A DNA stretch of 58,359 nucleotides, taken from positions 1-58,359 of the forward strand of contig JAFXIQ010000007.1 in assembly GCA_017533005.1 (NCBI GenBank). Reading direction: 5' to 3'. Numbering within the stretch: the stretch's first letter is position 1; each line of letters begins with the position of its first letter. This document shows positions 15,325-27,300 of this stretch, piece after piece. The DNA is from Clostridia bacterium (GTDB lineage: Bacteria; Bacillota; Clostridia; Christensenellales; DTU072). The position numbers were made by a program, and so were the translations under genes. The notes beneath the pieces are model-generated. The model did no database searches and was not told the origin of the DNA. It saw only the letters and a list, made by a program, of their open reading frames with translations.

Positions 15325-17688
15325 ATGAAAAAGAAATTACTAGTTATCATGTTAGTAGTTCTTCTAGTTGCTTCTATGGTTGTTACCGTTTTCGCATGTA
15401 ACGGTGGCAAAAAAGAACCAACCAAAAAACCACCTGTAACCAACAATACACCCCCTGATGACGAAATTGGTATTGGCGATGCCCTTACCGCTGTTCTCGG
15501 TGGCGTAGATAAAACACTCTACGACGTAGTTGGTAATACAGGCAAGGAAAGCTACTACGCAGCAACAATCTTCGTTGATGCTCTTATCGCAGATGAAGGT
15601 GCTACAAAGCCTACTATCGACCTTGGTGTAGAAGTTGACATTAAAGCTTCTCTTGCTCAAGGCGATGCTGACAATTCTGCAGCTCTCATCGAAGTTAAGG
15701 ACAAAGGCAAAGTTCTAGTTTCTCTTTACGCAAAAGGCGAAGTTTTCTATATCGGACAACAAGTAGCTAAAGGCGCAGAAGAAATGACATGGGTTAAACT
15801 TCAACAAGTTGACGGTGCTAACCTAATCAACGGCAAACTCGCAGGAATGCTATTCGGTGCTCTAAACGATTTGCAAAAAGCTGAACGCGAATACAAGAAA
15901 GACGAAGAAGGTAATTACCTAGACAAAGACGGCAAGATCACAACCGACAAAAGCAAATACGTTGAAGCGAACGCTATATTATCTGACTTCGAAATCACCA
16001 AGAAAGGCGGTTTCCTAGGCAAGAAGATTGGTTCAGTTATGACAATTGTCGGTGCTGTTAGCACTCTATTCGACGTTCAAGAAAACAAGACGGACGCTGG
16101 TACAGATTACGACATCTCACTACTTATTGAAGAAATCGCTAACCTTGAGATTGGCGGCCTCCTACCCATGATTGGTGTTCAACTTGACGAAGATGGTGGC
16201 ATCAAAGGTCTTGATAAATCTCTAGCAGGTATCATCGATGTAGTTTGCCAATACGTTCTAGGTCAATCTCTAACCGATATGCTAGCTGGTAAAGAAGCAA
16301 CCGGCGACGTTCCAGAAATCAAAATTGCTGGTGGTCTAAACAATGACGGTTCTCTCAAGAACTTCGGTCTATCATACGAATACACTCTAGCAATCGAAGA
16401 TCCCGAAACTGAAGAAATTAATAAGACAGAAGTTGCTATCGCTCTTGGTCTTAAGAACGTTAAAGTTGCTCAAGCCGCTAACGTTGACTTCGCTCCCAGT
16501 GATGCTGGTTGGGATAAGGCTCAAGACGTTGCTCTCAATGCTACAATGAACATTGCAGCTCCTGGTCAAAACATTGACGCAGACATCAAACTAGTTCTTT
16601 ATCCTGCAGTTGACATGACTTTTGCAGACGAATACGTAAACCTTGACTTCGCTAACGTTGCTGGTTACGTTCAAGTTAAGAACAACAAAGATGCAACCCC
16701 CGCTTTCGCAACAGTTGCTACAATCGACCAAGCTACAGCAGGTCAAAAAGGCTTCAAGATTAACTTCACAAAAGCTCTAGCAGCTCTCGGAATCGATACA
16801 ACCGGTCTAGAAACCGACTTCTTCATTCCTTGCGACCTAACGACAATCGTTAATACAGCTATCAGAGCACCTAAGAAAGAAGCAGTTGCTCCTGCTAGTG
16901 CAGCAGCTACAACTCCTGAAACTATTAGTGGTATCAACACAATCGCTAACAGCATTTACGCTCTAGTAAAAAGTGGCGCATTTAATATCGGCGCTATAAC
17001 CGGTCTAATCGGCCCAGTTATGGACGTTATCCCCGCTCTAGGCGACACAATCGCAGCAGTTGGTTCAGTTGATGAAGAAACAGGCGTTGCTACTCTAGAC
17101 GTTGAAAAAGTAATGGCAGAAGCTATTGCTATCATCGCAGGTCTTGACCTAACGAAAGAACTTACGTTCAATGGTGTTGGTTCAGATGGTCAATACGCAG
17201 AAAAAGCTCTATCCGCATGGCTAGCTAACGGAGAAGTATTCTACGGAATCGCAGGTATCGTTAACACAATTATCTACGATAACGATGAAGCTCTAAGAAC
17301 AAAATACGCAACGTTTGAAGCTTATGCAAAGAGCGAAGATGCATTCACAGCAGAAACCGCTGTTGCACTAGTTAACACAGTACTAGGCCAAGAAGATGCA
17401 TTCGCAACTAATGACCTATACGCTGGCCTAACAATTACAGCAAGTGGCGCAGGCGACATCGCTAACAACGGTGCAAGCGCAACAGTTGCAATCAACAAGA
17501 ACACAGTCGAACTAGTATCTGTTGGTATCAGCTTCTCACTAGCAGGCGAAAACAAACCCACTACAGGTGCTGACGGTGGCTTCGCATATGCAGACGGCAC
17601 AGTTCTTGACTCAAGCACTCCAGAAGGCCTAGCAGCTCTAGATGATATCCTAGAAGCTATGGCAAGTCGTTTCCTAGCAGCAGAATAG
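15325..17688 (+). CDS. Alanine-rich 787-residue lipoprotein, likely abundant
   Basis: The start is the ATG at 15325, five to six bases after GGAGG; an in-frame ATG at 15313 lies upstream of that site and is rejected. Signal peptide MKKKLLVIMLVVLLVASMVV, lipobox VFAC (Cys at about 25), then a Pro/Thr/Lys linker. The mature part is Ala/Val/Asp-rich with alternating short strands and helices; the first ~200 residues (GVEVDIKASLAQGD, KGKVLVSLYAKGEVFYIG) resemble the N-terminal regions of the giant lipoproteins encoded next, suggesting paralogy. A consensus promoter and tight terminator frame it as a single transcription unit. I know no named family for it. Confidence 0.8.
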   Translation: MKKKLLVIMLVVLLVASMVVTVFACNGGKKEPTKKPPVTNNTPPDDEIGIGDALTAVLGGVDKTLYDVVGNTGKESYYAATIFVDALIADEGATKPTIDLGVEVDIKASLAQGDADNSAALIEVKDKGKVLVSLYAKGEVFYIGQQVAKGAEEMTWVKLQQVDGANLINGKLAGMLFGALNDLQKAEREYKKDEEGNYLDKDGKITTDKSKYVEANAILSDFEITKKGGFLGKKIGSVMTIVGAVSTLFDVQENKTDAGTDYDISLLIEEIANLEIGGLLPMIGVQLDEDGGIKGLDKSLAGIIDVVCQYVLGQSLTDMLAGKEATGDVPEIKIAGGLNNDGSLKNFGLSYEYTLAIEDPETEEINKTEVAIALGLKNVKVAQAANVDFAPSDAGWDKAQDVALNATMNIAAPGQNIDADIKLVLYPAVDMTFADEYVNLDFANVAGYVQVKNNKDATPAFATVATIDQATAGQKGFKINFTKALAALGIDTTGLETDFFIPCDLTTIVNTAIRAPKKEAVAPASAAATTPETISGINTIANSIYALVKSGAFNIGAITGLIGPVMDVIPALGDTIAAVGSVDEETGVATLDVEKVMAEAIAIIAGLDLTKELTFNGVGSDGQYAEKALSAWLANGEVFYGIAGIVNTIIYDNDEALRTKYATFEAYAKSEDAFTAETAVALVNTVLGQEDAFATNDLYAGLTITASGAGDIANNGASATVAINKNTVELVSVGISFSLAGENKPTTGADGGFAYADGTVLDSSTPEGLAALDDILEAMASRFLAAE

Positions 17689-17704
17689 CTAACTGAAACT
17701 TAAC

Positions 17705-17735
17705 AAAAAAGCACGGAATTTTCCGTGCTTTTTTT
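17705..17735 (+). terminator. Strong terminator after the 787-residue lipoprotein
   Basis: Arms GCACGGA / TCCGTGC with ATTT loop, flanked by an A-run before and seven T after; works in the plus direction. Confidence 0.93.
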
Positions 17736-17740
17736 GTTGC

Positions 17741-18310
17741 CAAAATCAGAGTGATTTACGCTCGTAAAACAACACTATCAAATTTAAGGATTTTAGTCAA
17801 TGTGGAAGCCTAAAAGTTTGTATTGGATACCCAAACAAACGAAAAACGCAACAATTTATGCGTGGTAAACAGTTGTTATTTTAGAGTCGACACAGCGCTT
17901 AAATTCAAGTCGCGTTCGACGCGTTAACTCAACACGACGTCGTGTGTTCGCGTGGACTTTTACGGAGCATTCGCAGGTGGGGTTTTATGCGATTTAGAAC
18001 GCAGTTTTAGTCTTATTCCATTCGGAGTTATTTGAGCGGGAGAGCCTTTCTTGCGCGCGAGTGGCGCGACTTGCGCGAGGCGCGCATCGACGCACGGTAT
18101 TATTAAAGTAAATAATTATAAATTTTGCGCGTATTCGCGTGCTTTCGCGCGCGATTTTTTAAATTAAACCTTGACAACGCGCGCATTATATATTATTATT
18201 ACTATACGCGTGTAGTGCTTATAGGGTGTAGTATGCCCTGCACGTATTTTTTTACGCGCGTATATAGGTGTATATGCGTTTCATATTCGCGCACATACAC
18301 GGAGGTATAG
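17741..18310. other. 570-base gene-free leader region before the first giant gene
   Basis: No convincing coding region. It holds a 14-base perfect palindrome ACACGACGTCGTGT (17932-17945), many CGCG runs (notably 18052-18095 and 18127-18153), the 13-mer GCTTTCGCGCGCG (18141-18153) that recurs upstream of the third giant gene, and a promoter at 18171-18199. The -10 to start distance of about 110 bases gives a long 5' leader with further CGCG alternation (18206-18296). Confidence 0.6.
18171..18199 (+). promoter_or_regulatory. Promoter of the giant lipoprotein genes
   Basis: TTGACA (18171-18176), 17-base spacer that contains GCGCGC, and TATTAT (18194-18199). Confidence 0.75.
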
Positions 18311-21300
18311 ATGAAAAAACTTAAACTACTACCCGTTTTGATTCTCTTGCTACTTGCTTTTGTAACAAGCTTCCTTTTTGCTTGTACGCCACCGGAAGAG
18401 GCATGGACTAACCCATACCCCATCGTTGACGACGAAGTAAACGAGCAATTCAAAGACAAAACAACAAAAGACCAAGCTATCGACAGAGCTACGGATTCTC
18501 TTGACAACTTGCTTGACTACCTTGACACCGAAGAGGGCGCGACGACCGGTTACTACATGGGCGCCGATTTGCTCATTAACGCAAAAGACGAGCAAGGTAT
18601 GGACTCTGCTTTCAGATTGAAGTTGCAAGCGAATATGTACACCTACCCCTACGAACAATACGAAGAGGGTACTCCGGAGTACGAAGCAGCTCTCGCTAAG
18701 CACAACAAAGAAATCAAGAAGAGCGATATGGTCATCGAATGGTATGACGGTATGACTAACACTATGCTCATAGGTTTCTACTTCGACGGCTTCAACGATA
18801 CCGACGGCACGGGTAACGATTTGTTCCTCAACCTCCAAGGAACCAAGAGAATTTTCCGTGAGTTCGGCGATTCTGTTCTTTACCAACAACTAGTTCGTTT
18901 GCTAACGCACATGAACCTAGAAACTCTTATTAACTCAGCCACCGGTTCGGGTAGCGGTGACGAGTCGGTTAACTCGCTCAGGGGCGTTCTTGACCTTGCA
19001 GTTAGTGATAACTACCAACAAACCTTGAACGGCGACGTTGCATCCATTCTTTTCGACAAAGTTTCTCTTAACACCATAGTTGATGACTTGACGAGTTACA
19101 TGCACAGCATTTTCGGACCTTTCAAGGACAAACTAGACCCGTTGACAAACAAATATTTAGGATTCCTATTCTCATCTCTAGGTAAAGACGACGAAAAGGG
19201 AACTGAGACTTCTATTACGGCTTTAACGAGTGATATTCAATTTATCATGGAGCCTAACGTTCGTGCTGGTAAAGAAATTCTTACTGAACTAGTTCTCGCA
19301 GGCGAAGGTACGAGCATGCGTTCATATCTAGATAGCTATGATGAAGTTCAATACAAGAATATTCCGTTTACCTTCGAAATGTCCGCCGATTATGATATCC
19401 AAGTTTCCGACAAGATTAGAATCGACACGGAAGGTTACACCGATTACGTTTACGGTAGCTACGAGTTTACGGGAGATATGTTTATTCCCGCGCTCGACCT
19501 CAAGCTTGACGTTCTTTTGAGAACGGATATGCACGAATACGACAACCCCTCGAACAAGGTTTATATGGCTTGCCGTGACATCGCAACCGACGACCTTATC
19601 ATCGGTCTTTACTATAAAGATGAATTGACTTACGTTGACATCAAGGGATTCCAAGACTTATACGGTGGTATTAAGTTCGAAGATATCGGCTTGCCACAAG
19701 CCTACAAGGCAGGCTTCGACCTAGCAGACACGTTGGATTGGTTGTTCAGCTTCGTCGACCAATACATCGTTATTGCAGTTGACAACATTCTAGAAGGCAA
19801 CAACGGTGACGAAGAGAGCAAATTCGGTGCAACGACAGAAAAAATCATGGAAAAAGTTACTTCCACGATGAAAGATGAGAACGACCCGTCTTCTCGTGCT
19901 ACGATTAGAATTCGCGTTGACAAACAATTAATCGTTGACGTTGTTTCCATGAACAGCAAGACTGGCGTCAACTACTCCGATGAACAAATCATAGAAATTA
20001 TCAATAAGCAATTTAACATTGACATCGAAACCATCGCAGACATCATGGGTGTAAGCGTAACGGAGCTTATGAATACTACGTACTTCGACATAACGTACGA
20101 CGTCGACGAGTACAGTATCAAGCTAGAAGTTTTCAGCTGGGCAGAAAAGAGCAGTATAGAAGACGCTTCCATGGTAATGCGCATGAACTTGTATCCACAA
20201 CACATCGGTGAAAAGGTTAAGATTGCATTCCCCGATTTCTCGAACTTTAACGAGTTACAGGACGTTATGACCTACTCGGGTTATATGAAAGGCAACTTCA
20301 TTTTTGCTAACAACGAAGAAGTAGACTTATCCGAGCTTTTAGGTTGCTTTATGGACGACTCCACCGGATTGAACACGCCGTACGTGCTTCCTTCTTCTGC
20401 GGAAATCTTATTTGAACTCTATTACGACCAATACATACGTGAACAAATTTTAGAAAACGGCAGATGGACGCGCAGGTCGAGAAGTGCGTTTAACTTGTCG
20501 CTTTACGTTGTAGAAGACGATAAGACCACGAAAATCGCTAACGTTTATGCTAACGACGTCAGCTTGAATACGGCAGACCCCATCGAAGAACTAGGCTATA
20601 TTTGGCTAGATTACGTTTGTATAGAAGGTATGCCAAAGTTTAAGATTAGAGAAGATTTGTTCGTTAAATCTTTCTATGAATACATGGGTTACGACTTCGA
20701 AACCGAAGACGAAGACATCGTTATGGGCTTGACGGATATCGTTAAGGCTCTAATGGAAGATTCTTGGGCTGTATTTGAGCCGGAAGTCATTCGTGTAACC
20801 ACTTCTAACCAAACGATTAAAGACTTCTTCCGTGTTGAAGAGCTTATTGGTAACGTAGAAGTTAAGATAGGATTCAAACAACGCGTTAAGAATATCGACC
20901 ACTTAGAGAGAGAATTCGCTATGTACACAGTTGACGAATTTATCGATCTCGAAGGCACTAGCATTTACGACGTAAAACTTCACGACACCATTAACGTTAT
21001 TTTCGATTGGGGCGAACGCGTAGAAAACAAAGATTTCCTTATCGAATACGACCCCGCAAGTATCGCAGTAACGAGTGGTACTGATACCTATAGACCTACA
21101 CTTCTCGATACGTTTATGGGCGTTAACCGTGATTATCGCGTATACTTGACCACCTATTTAGGTACGCAAGTTATTCGTGAACTCGTAGAAGACAGATATT
21201 TCTGGGAACCATTAGATGAAATTCCCGAAACCGTTGCAGCTTATTACGGCGACGTACAAAATATGCAAGCCGACTACCCTGCAGAATACATTATGCACGG

Positions 21301-24300
21301 TGTCTACGATAGAAACACCGATTATTACACCGTTGTTAACGAATTCGGCTATGAAATCCTTTACGATATGAACAACGAAATCTATATCGTAGGACTAGGC
21401 GCACAATATCAATACGACAAAGCTTTAGAATTCCTAGGAAACACGGCAAAAATTTACACAAGAACGTATAAAGATGAATTCAACAACACTATGCGCTATG
21501 ACATCAGCTCGCGCATACCCGGTTACTACGTTGTAGAAAACATCGACTACGAAGTACTTTACTCGTTAGACCTTAATATTTTCGTTGTAAAAGACATCGC
21601 AACTAAGGCAGCAGTTACTTCACTTCTTCCCGAAGGCGCTACGATTAGAGCTTACACGAGAGATTTCGAAAGCAAGACCTTCCAACTAGACCTAAGAACC
21701 GGTCGTTATTTCTACAGAGAAACCGAAATCGTAGATGGTAAAGAAGAAGTTAAATTCCGCATCGTAAAAGATGAAGGCGACGCCAACTTCAGAGTATCAG
21801 AAGGCGACAAAGCAGCTGCTAATGAAGCGGGATTCAAGAATACGAACTTGAACGTTGATGCAAGCCTAATTTGGGATGCAAAACCATATAACCAAGTCGA
21901 TTGGAACGGCGAAAACTACGATAAAGTCGATTGGGACGACACGGCTTGGGATACAGTCGACTTCCAACAAATGAGATGGGAAGACCTAACCCTTGAAGGT
22001 GGTATTTTCCTAGTTCAAGTCGTTATCGGTAAAGGCAAGATGGCTACTTATACCGAAAACGTTCGCGTAAAGGTATGGAACAGAACCGTTGATACCGACA
22101 AGATTGTTAATATCAACACCGAAAGCGGTAGCGTAAAAGCTCCCGTTGCGATGACTGTTGACGTAGACCCAATGGTTTATCTACTTTACAAGTCGTACTT
22201 CGTAAACACTTTGGGTGGAAATCCCGAAGAATTTACACGTTGGTTCTTCAACCAATACACGGTAACTATTAAATTCACCGATATATATCACGACGAAACG
22301 GAAGACACTCCCGATGAAGTAGGATTCTTTGATTGGGCGTTCGACTTCGACAATGAAGAAAAGATTTACGGTGAAAAACAAATCAACAACAGAATTTTCT
22401 TGGAAGAAGGAGTTCCTGTAGACAGCTTGACGTATGTTTACACGGTATTCCATCATCAAGTAATTGCACTATGCTTGAGAGTATTGCCGAGAGAGCTCGA
22501 TTACGTAATGATTGACGGCGAAACCGAAAAGAACCATTACACTATCGATGCTTTAAGCCCTGAATACGATGAGTATGGCAAAGCACATTACTATATTCCT
22601 ACGAACCTTGTTTACTACTTCAAGGATTACAACGGTGGCGAATATAGTCTAGACTTCCGTGATTTCGGAGCAAGCACGATATTCTCAACGCTACCCGAAA
22701 CAATGAGCCCAATCGGCAACGTAATCGGTGCAGATAACGGCTTCTCAGTGATTATTTGGAACGATAAAGAAGCTGACAACGTTAAGATTTTCGATAATAA
22801 CTATCCATTCCTATCGACAGAATCTAACGTCACGCAATCAGCATTCGATATCAAACGTCACGTAGACCCGGTTGGCGCTTGGTATTACGAAGATTGGATG
22901 GTTGTTCCAGAAATCACCTTGACGGTTGAAGTACCGGATAAGATTATAAACGCATTCGACAAGAACTTCATTACGGAAGACCACGTTAACAGAAATTACG
23001 CGCTCTTTAACGTTCAATATCCAGAATACTACGTTGAAGGACAAGCTGAATACAATAACTGTGGTGTTTATTACGTTGACCCGTACAATAGTGATACGTG
23101 GATTATGGACAAGATGCTCTACGTATTTTTCACCAATAAAGACGGCACGTACACTAGATATGAGTACCAAATGGAATGGGAAAACCTTCTAGGCGACACT
23201 ACGGAACACTTTGTTCAAGAGAACGGCAAATTGAGATTTATCGACATTACACAAATGCCGAGAGCATATTATCTAACGGCAACAATTGGTGACGAAGAAG
23301 TAAACTACATCGAAGTTCGCATACTTATCGTTAACATGTCGGGTGTTGCAAGCACTATTGAGTTTACGAATGCCGACGGAAGTTCATTGAAGAACGCAAA
23401 GGGCGATGAACTCACGATAACAGGCGCTTCGGGAACGCATGCAGACAGCTTGCAAGAAACGCTATATACTTATAACGTCGACACGTATGCTAGATTTGAT
23501 ATTCCAGAACTTGTACGCGTAACGTTCAAAGACGGCACGACGCGTGTATACGGAACGCAATGGGAAGACCATGCACCTTGGGTACAAGGCACAAGCGTTG
23601 ACGTTGCAACGAAGATAGGTGATAAAGACGCTATCAACACTAAACTATACTTGAATTACGCTATCGAGGGCAAGGAACTCAATAGACTAGACGTCAATAA
23701 TTACCACGGAAATCCTGAGAACCTTTCTATCGACATTCTCGCTAAGACCATTGTATTAGACGGCATCGCTGTAGGTAGTATTGGTGGCCTTAACAGTGTT
23801 ATTATGGCGGACACTCCCGGCGGTGGATTCAAGCTATTCTATAACCCATACGAATATTTCACGTGGTTGTTCAGCGACTTGACGGTAGGCTTTGCAGGCG
23901 TAGGAGTAGAAGACATTAATATTACCGATGCTACTAGCAGCGCGTACGAATATATCTTCGCAACTCTTGACACTCAAGAAATGATTGAACTTCTCGGTCA
24001 AGGTATAGACATTTACGTAGGTCAAGAAGACGATGCTCACGACTTCAAAGTAATCGTTAAGATTGAAAAGACCGACAGCATAGAAGTTGACGACACTAAA
24101 CCGCATATTGGTGGTAGATTTAATGAAGTCAGCATTCAAATCTATACGAGCGATAATACGGATGCATATCCCAACGGATATATCATTTCCGAGAATTTGA
24201 GTTTCGTAGTTTATTACAAAGACGGTAGACAAATCTTCTATACGCCTAATCCTGTTAACGGCTATAACGCAACCACTCGTCCCGTTCCCACCGAATGGGC

Positions 24301-27300
24301 TGTTACCACTCGTCCCGAATTCACAGGCAGTGAAATAGGCGTAGACAAAGACACTTGGATGGCAGGATACGAAGAATACGATATCATCGATAGAGTTTCT
24401 ATGGATAGCTTGTACGGTGGTGGCGTTCTATGGATTACCACTATGCTAGAAGACAGCACAAGAGTCTACGTATTACTACAATCACCCGGAAGAAGCATCG
24501 GCAACGAGTTCTACTCAACGCCAGATTCTATGTTCAAAGTTGATAACGGTATCTTGATTATCGACGATATCTACAACTTCTATAGATTAGGCGCATATCT
24601 AATTCCACGCAACCTACCTTCTAAACTAATCTTGAAAGGCGGTTATGAAATCAGTGGAATCGAATGGGAAATTATTGCTTCGGGCTCAACGCTTAACGAT
24701 ATCGACCATAAGGGAACGACTAGCGATATTGATTTAGCTACGGCTACCATTTTGAAAGAAAAAGTAACGCTCAAATTGAGAGTACTACCTTCGGTTATCA
24801 ATCAAATGTTCTATAAAGATGAACAAGTTGACCAATCGAGATGGATAAACAGCTACGAAAAAGATGCTGACGGCGTATTGAAAGTAGATGTCGACCCGTA
24901 TGCAAATTATGCATACTACGGCGACTTCGAAATCCCCAAGAAGATGACGGCAGTTTACGAAACGGGCGTAGAGCACGTATTTACAGGCTGTGAATACTAC
25001 TTGAGAGATGATAGCAATACGCGCATTGCAGACATCGAATACGACTTGCAAGGACACAAGTTAGTAGTAAACGGTACGACCATTCCTAACGAAAGAGATG
25101 TTGAGTTGAAAGCAGTTCTTCCGGACGGACAAGTTATTAATATCCTAATTCACTTCAACGAAAAGGTTATAACGGGCTATACCGTTCCGGGAATAAACGA
25201 TGGTCCTACGGACACCCCGTCCAAACTAGTTACCATCGACCCATACGGAGATACACTATCGATTTCACAAATTATCACCATTGCATTTAGTGAAGGTCCT
25301 AGCTTGAAGTATACCGTTCCTGAATGGACGATACCTCTCGACTTTGAAGTTAAGTACGATACTTACTATAGACTACTAGCAACTAGAGCCGATAAGTACT
25401 TTGAGTACAGAGGCGAACTCAAGGGCTACGTAGGACTTGCTCCTCAAGAAATCGATATGAAAGTTAGCGTTCTTGACAGAGTATTGAGAGAATGGAAAGC
25501 CGACGGTGTTCACGAAGATACTTATACCGACGCGAACCATATGACGGTACCTAACGCTCTCTATCACTACGAGAACCCATTCTTGAGCAAAGCTAGCGAC
25601 TTGCCACAAGTTCTAGAAGATACGCTCTACGGCAATCCTCAAGGCTTGAATATCATTTGGGAATTCACAGATGAACAAATAAATTGTGCAGGTACCGGCA
25701 ACGGTATGGACGGCAAATCGTACGTTGTTGTTAACGGTTTCATCGATAACGTTAATAACGGACAACCTATCGCGATTAAAGTTTACGTTGATAGATGGGA
25801 ATTTAGCAATATCAGAAAGAAACAAGGTAGTGAATATCAAAGTATCTTGAACGATATTAGATTCTTCTTCTCAGACGTTACAGGTAAATCTTCTTACATG
25901 GATTACCAAATCGCATTTACGAGATACAACACGCTACCGGCAGTTGGCGAAGACGTAATTAGTTACGTTAACCAAATCTTCATTCCGAACGACATCGACC
26001 CAACGACGGTCGGATATCCTGAAGACTATGCATACAGAATAATTTGGGACGCAGAAGCAGTTTTGATGGCTGGCGTAAACGGCGAAGTCACCAATAGAAG
26101 ATTTACGCTAGGTAACGCTAAATTAGAGGTTAAACTTGCTCCGAGCAACGCAGCTACCTATCAAGTTGAAAGACCTATTGTTACGGAAATCGACTTGGGT
26201 TACGGTTACGGAGTAGAAAACCACGCAATTTACGTTGTTAACCCGTTGAGTCCGATTTTCAACGTAAACAACATTGGCAGTATGACGCTTCCTGTTAAGG
26301 CAAAAGGCGCGTATAACTTGGAATACAACGTAGAGTTAGACAACCCCGACCTTATCATAGAAGTAATTTGGGACGTAAACGGCACGACGCCGAGCATTCC
26401 TGCAGCATACTTAAAGGGTGGCGTTATCCGCGATTGGAGAGTCATAGTTAGAATCAGAAAGCATAGCGACCCGAATTATAGACATCAACAATTCTTCGAT
26501 ATTATGCTAGTATGTCTTGATATGTCACCCACGACGCATATCACGAGCGAAAACATCAGTTACTTGAATTCAGCGAAGATTAAGACGACTTATAATGCAT
26601 CAACGTATATGAATACCAAGAACCCGTATGATGATGCTTATAACGAAGTTCTACTCAAGACTTTCGTTGAACACGAAGGCGTAACGGATAACGCATTGAA
26701 TACTGCGGTTAAGATTTACGGATTGCAAAACGCAAGATACAACTACAGAGTAGTAACGTGGGCAGATAGAATCTATCATAACAACAATATGAAGACTCAA
26801 TACAGCTCAATCGTAGAAATCAACGGCAGAGAATATCAAACCGACATCGTTAAACGTTGCTACAGTACCGTTTACGAAATCACGTCCGTCGACCTAGGCT
26901 ATGGAATGGGTATCGATGCAGCTAAATACGACAAACTCGTATCTGAAGCTGAAAACGGCGTTATAAGTCAAAAGAAGACTAGATTCGTTGTCAATCCGTT
27001 TAGCATCAACTTTGGTAAGAGTGGTACGGTTGTTTCTAAGTACGTCACGGAATTAAGCAAAGAAAAAATCGTTGGTAGCTATAACGGCACGGCCTTCGGT
27101 GACGAATACACCTTCACCGTAACGTGGTGGGATGAATTGAATAACGGCGCATTGACGTTTGAAGATAAGTACGTTCGTGGTGGCGCTATCAATCAATGGA
27201 AAGTCTTAATTTCCGTAATAAAAGATAGCGAAGCAGTTTACACCGAAGTATACAACATCGAACTACTCTTCTTGGATATGACTCCGGAAACCAACGTTAT

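Noticed and set aside
15313..15327. Longer starts for genes at 15313, 27679, 45456, 46047 and 56850
   Set aside because: In each case a good Shine-Dalgarno and a signal peptide or family N-terminus begin at the downstream in-frame ATG, so the longer reading is an artefact.
17752..17770. Third copy of the 52.0-kb structured element (ATTTACGCTCGTAAA)
   Set aside because: Only the short TTTAC/GTAAA hairpin is shared; the flanking conserved GGTCA, CTCCCGTC and outer stems are absent.
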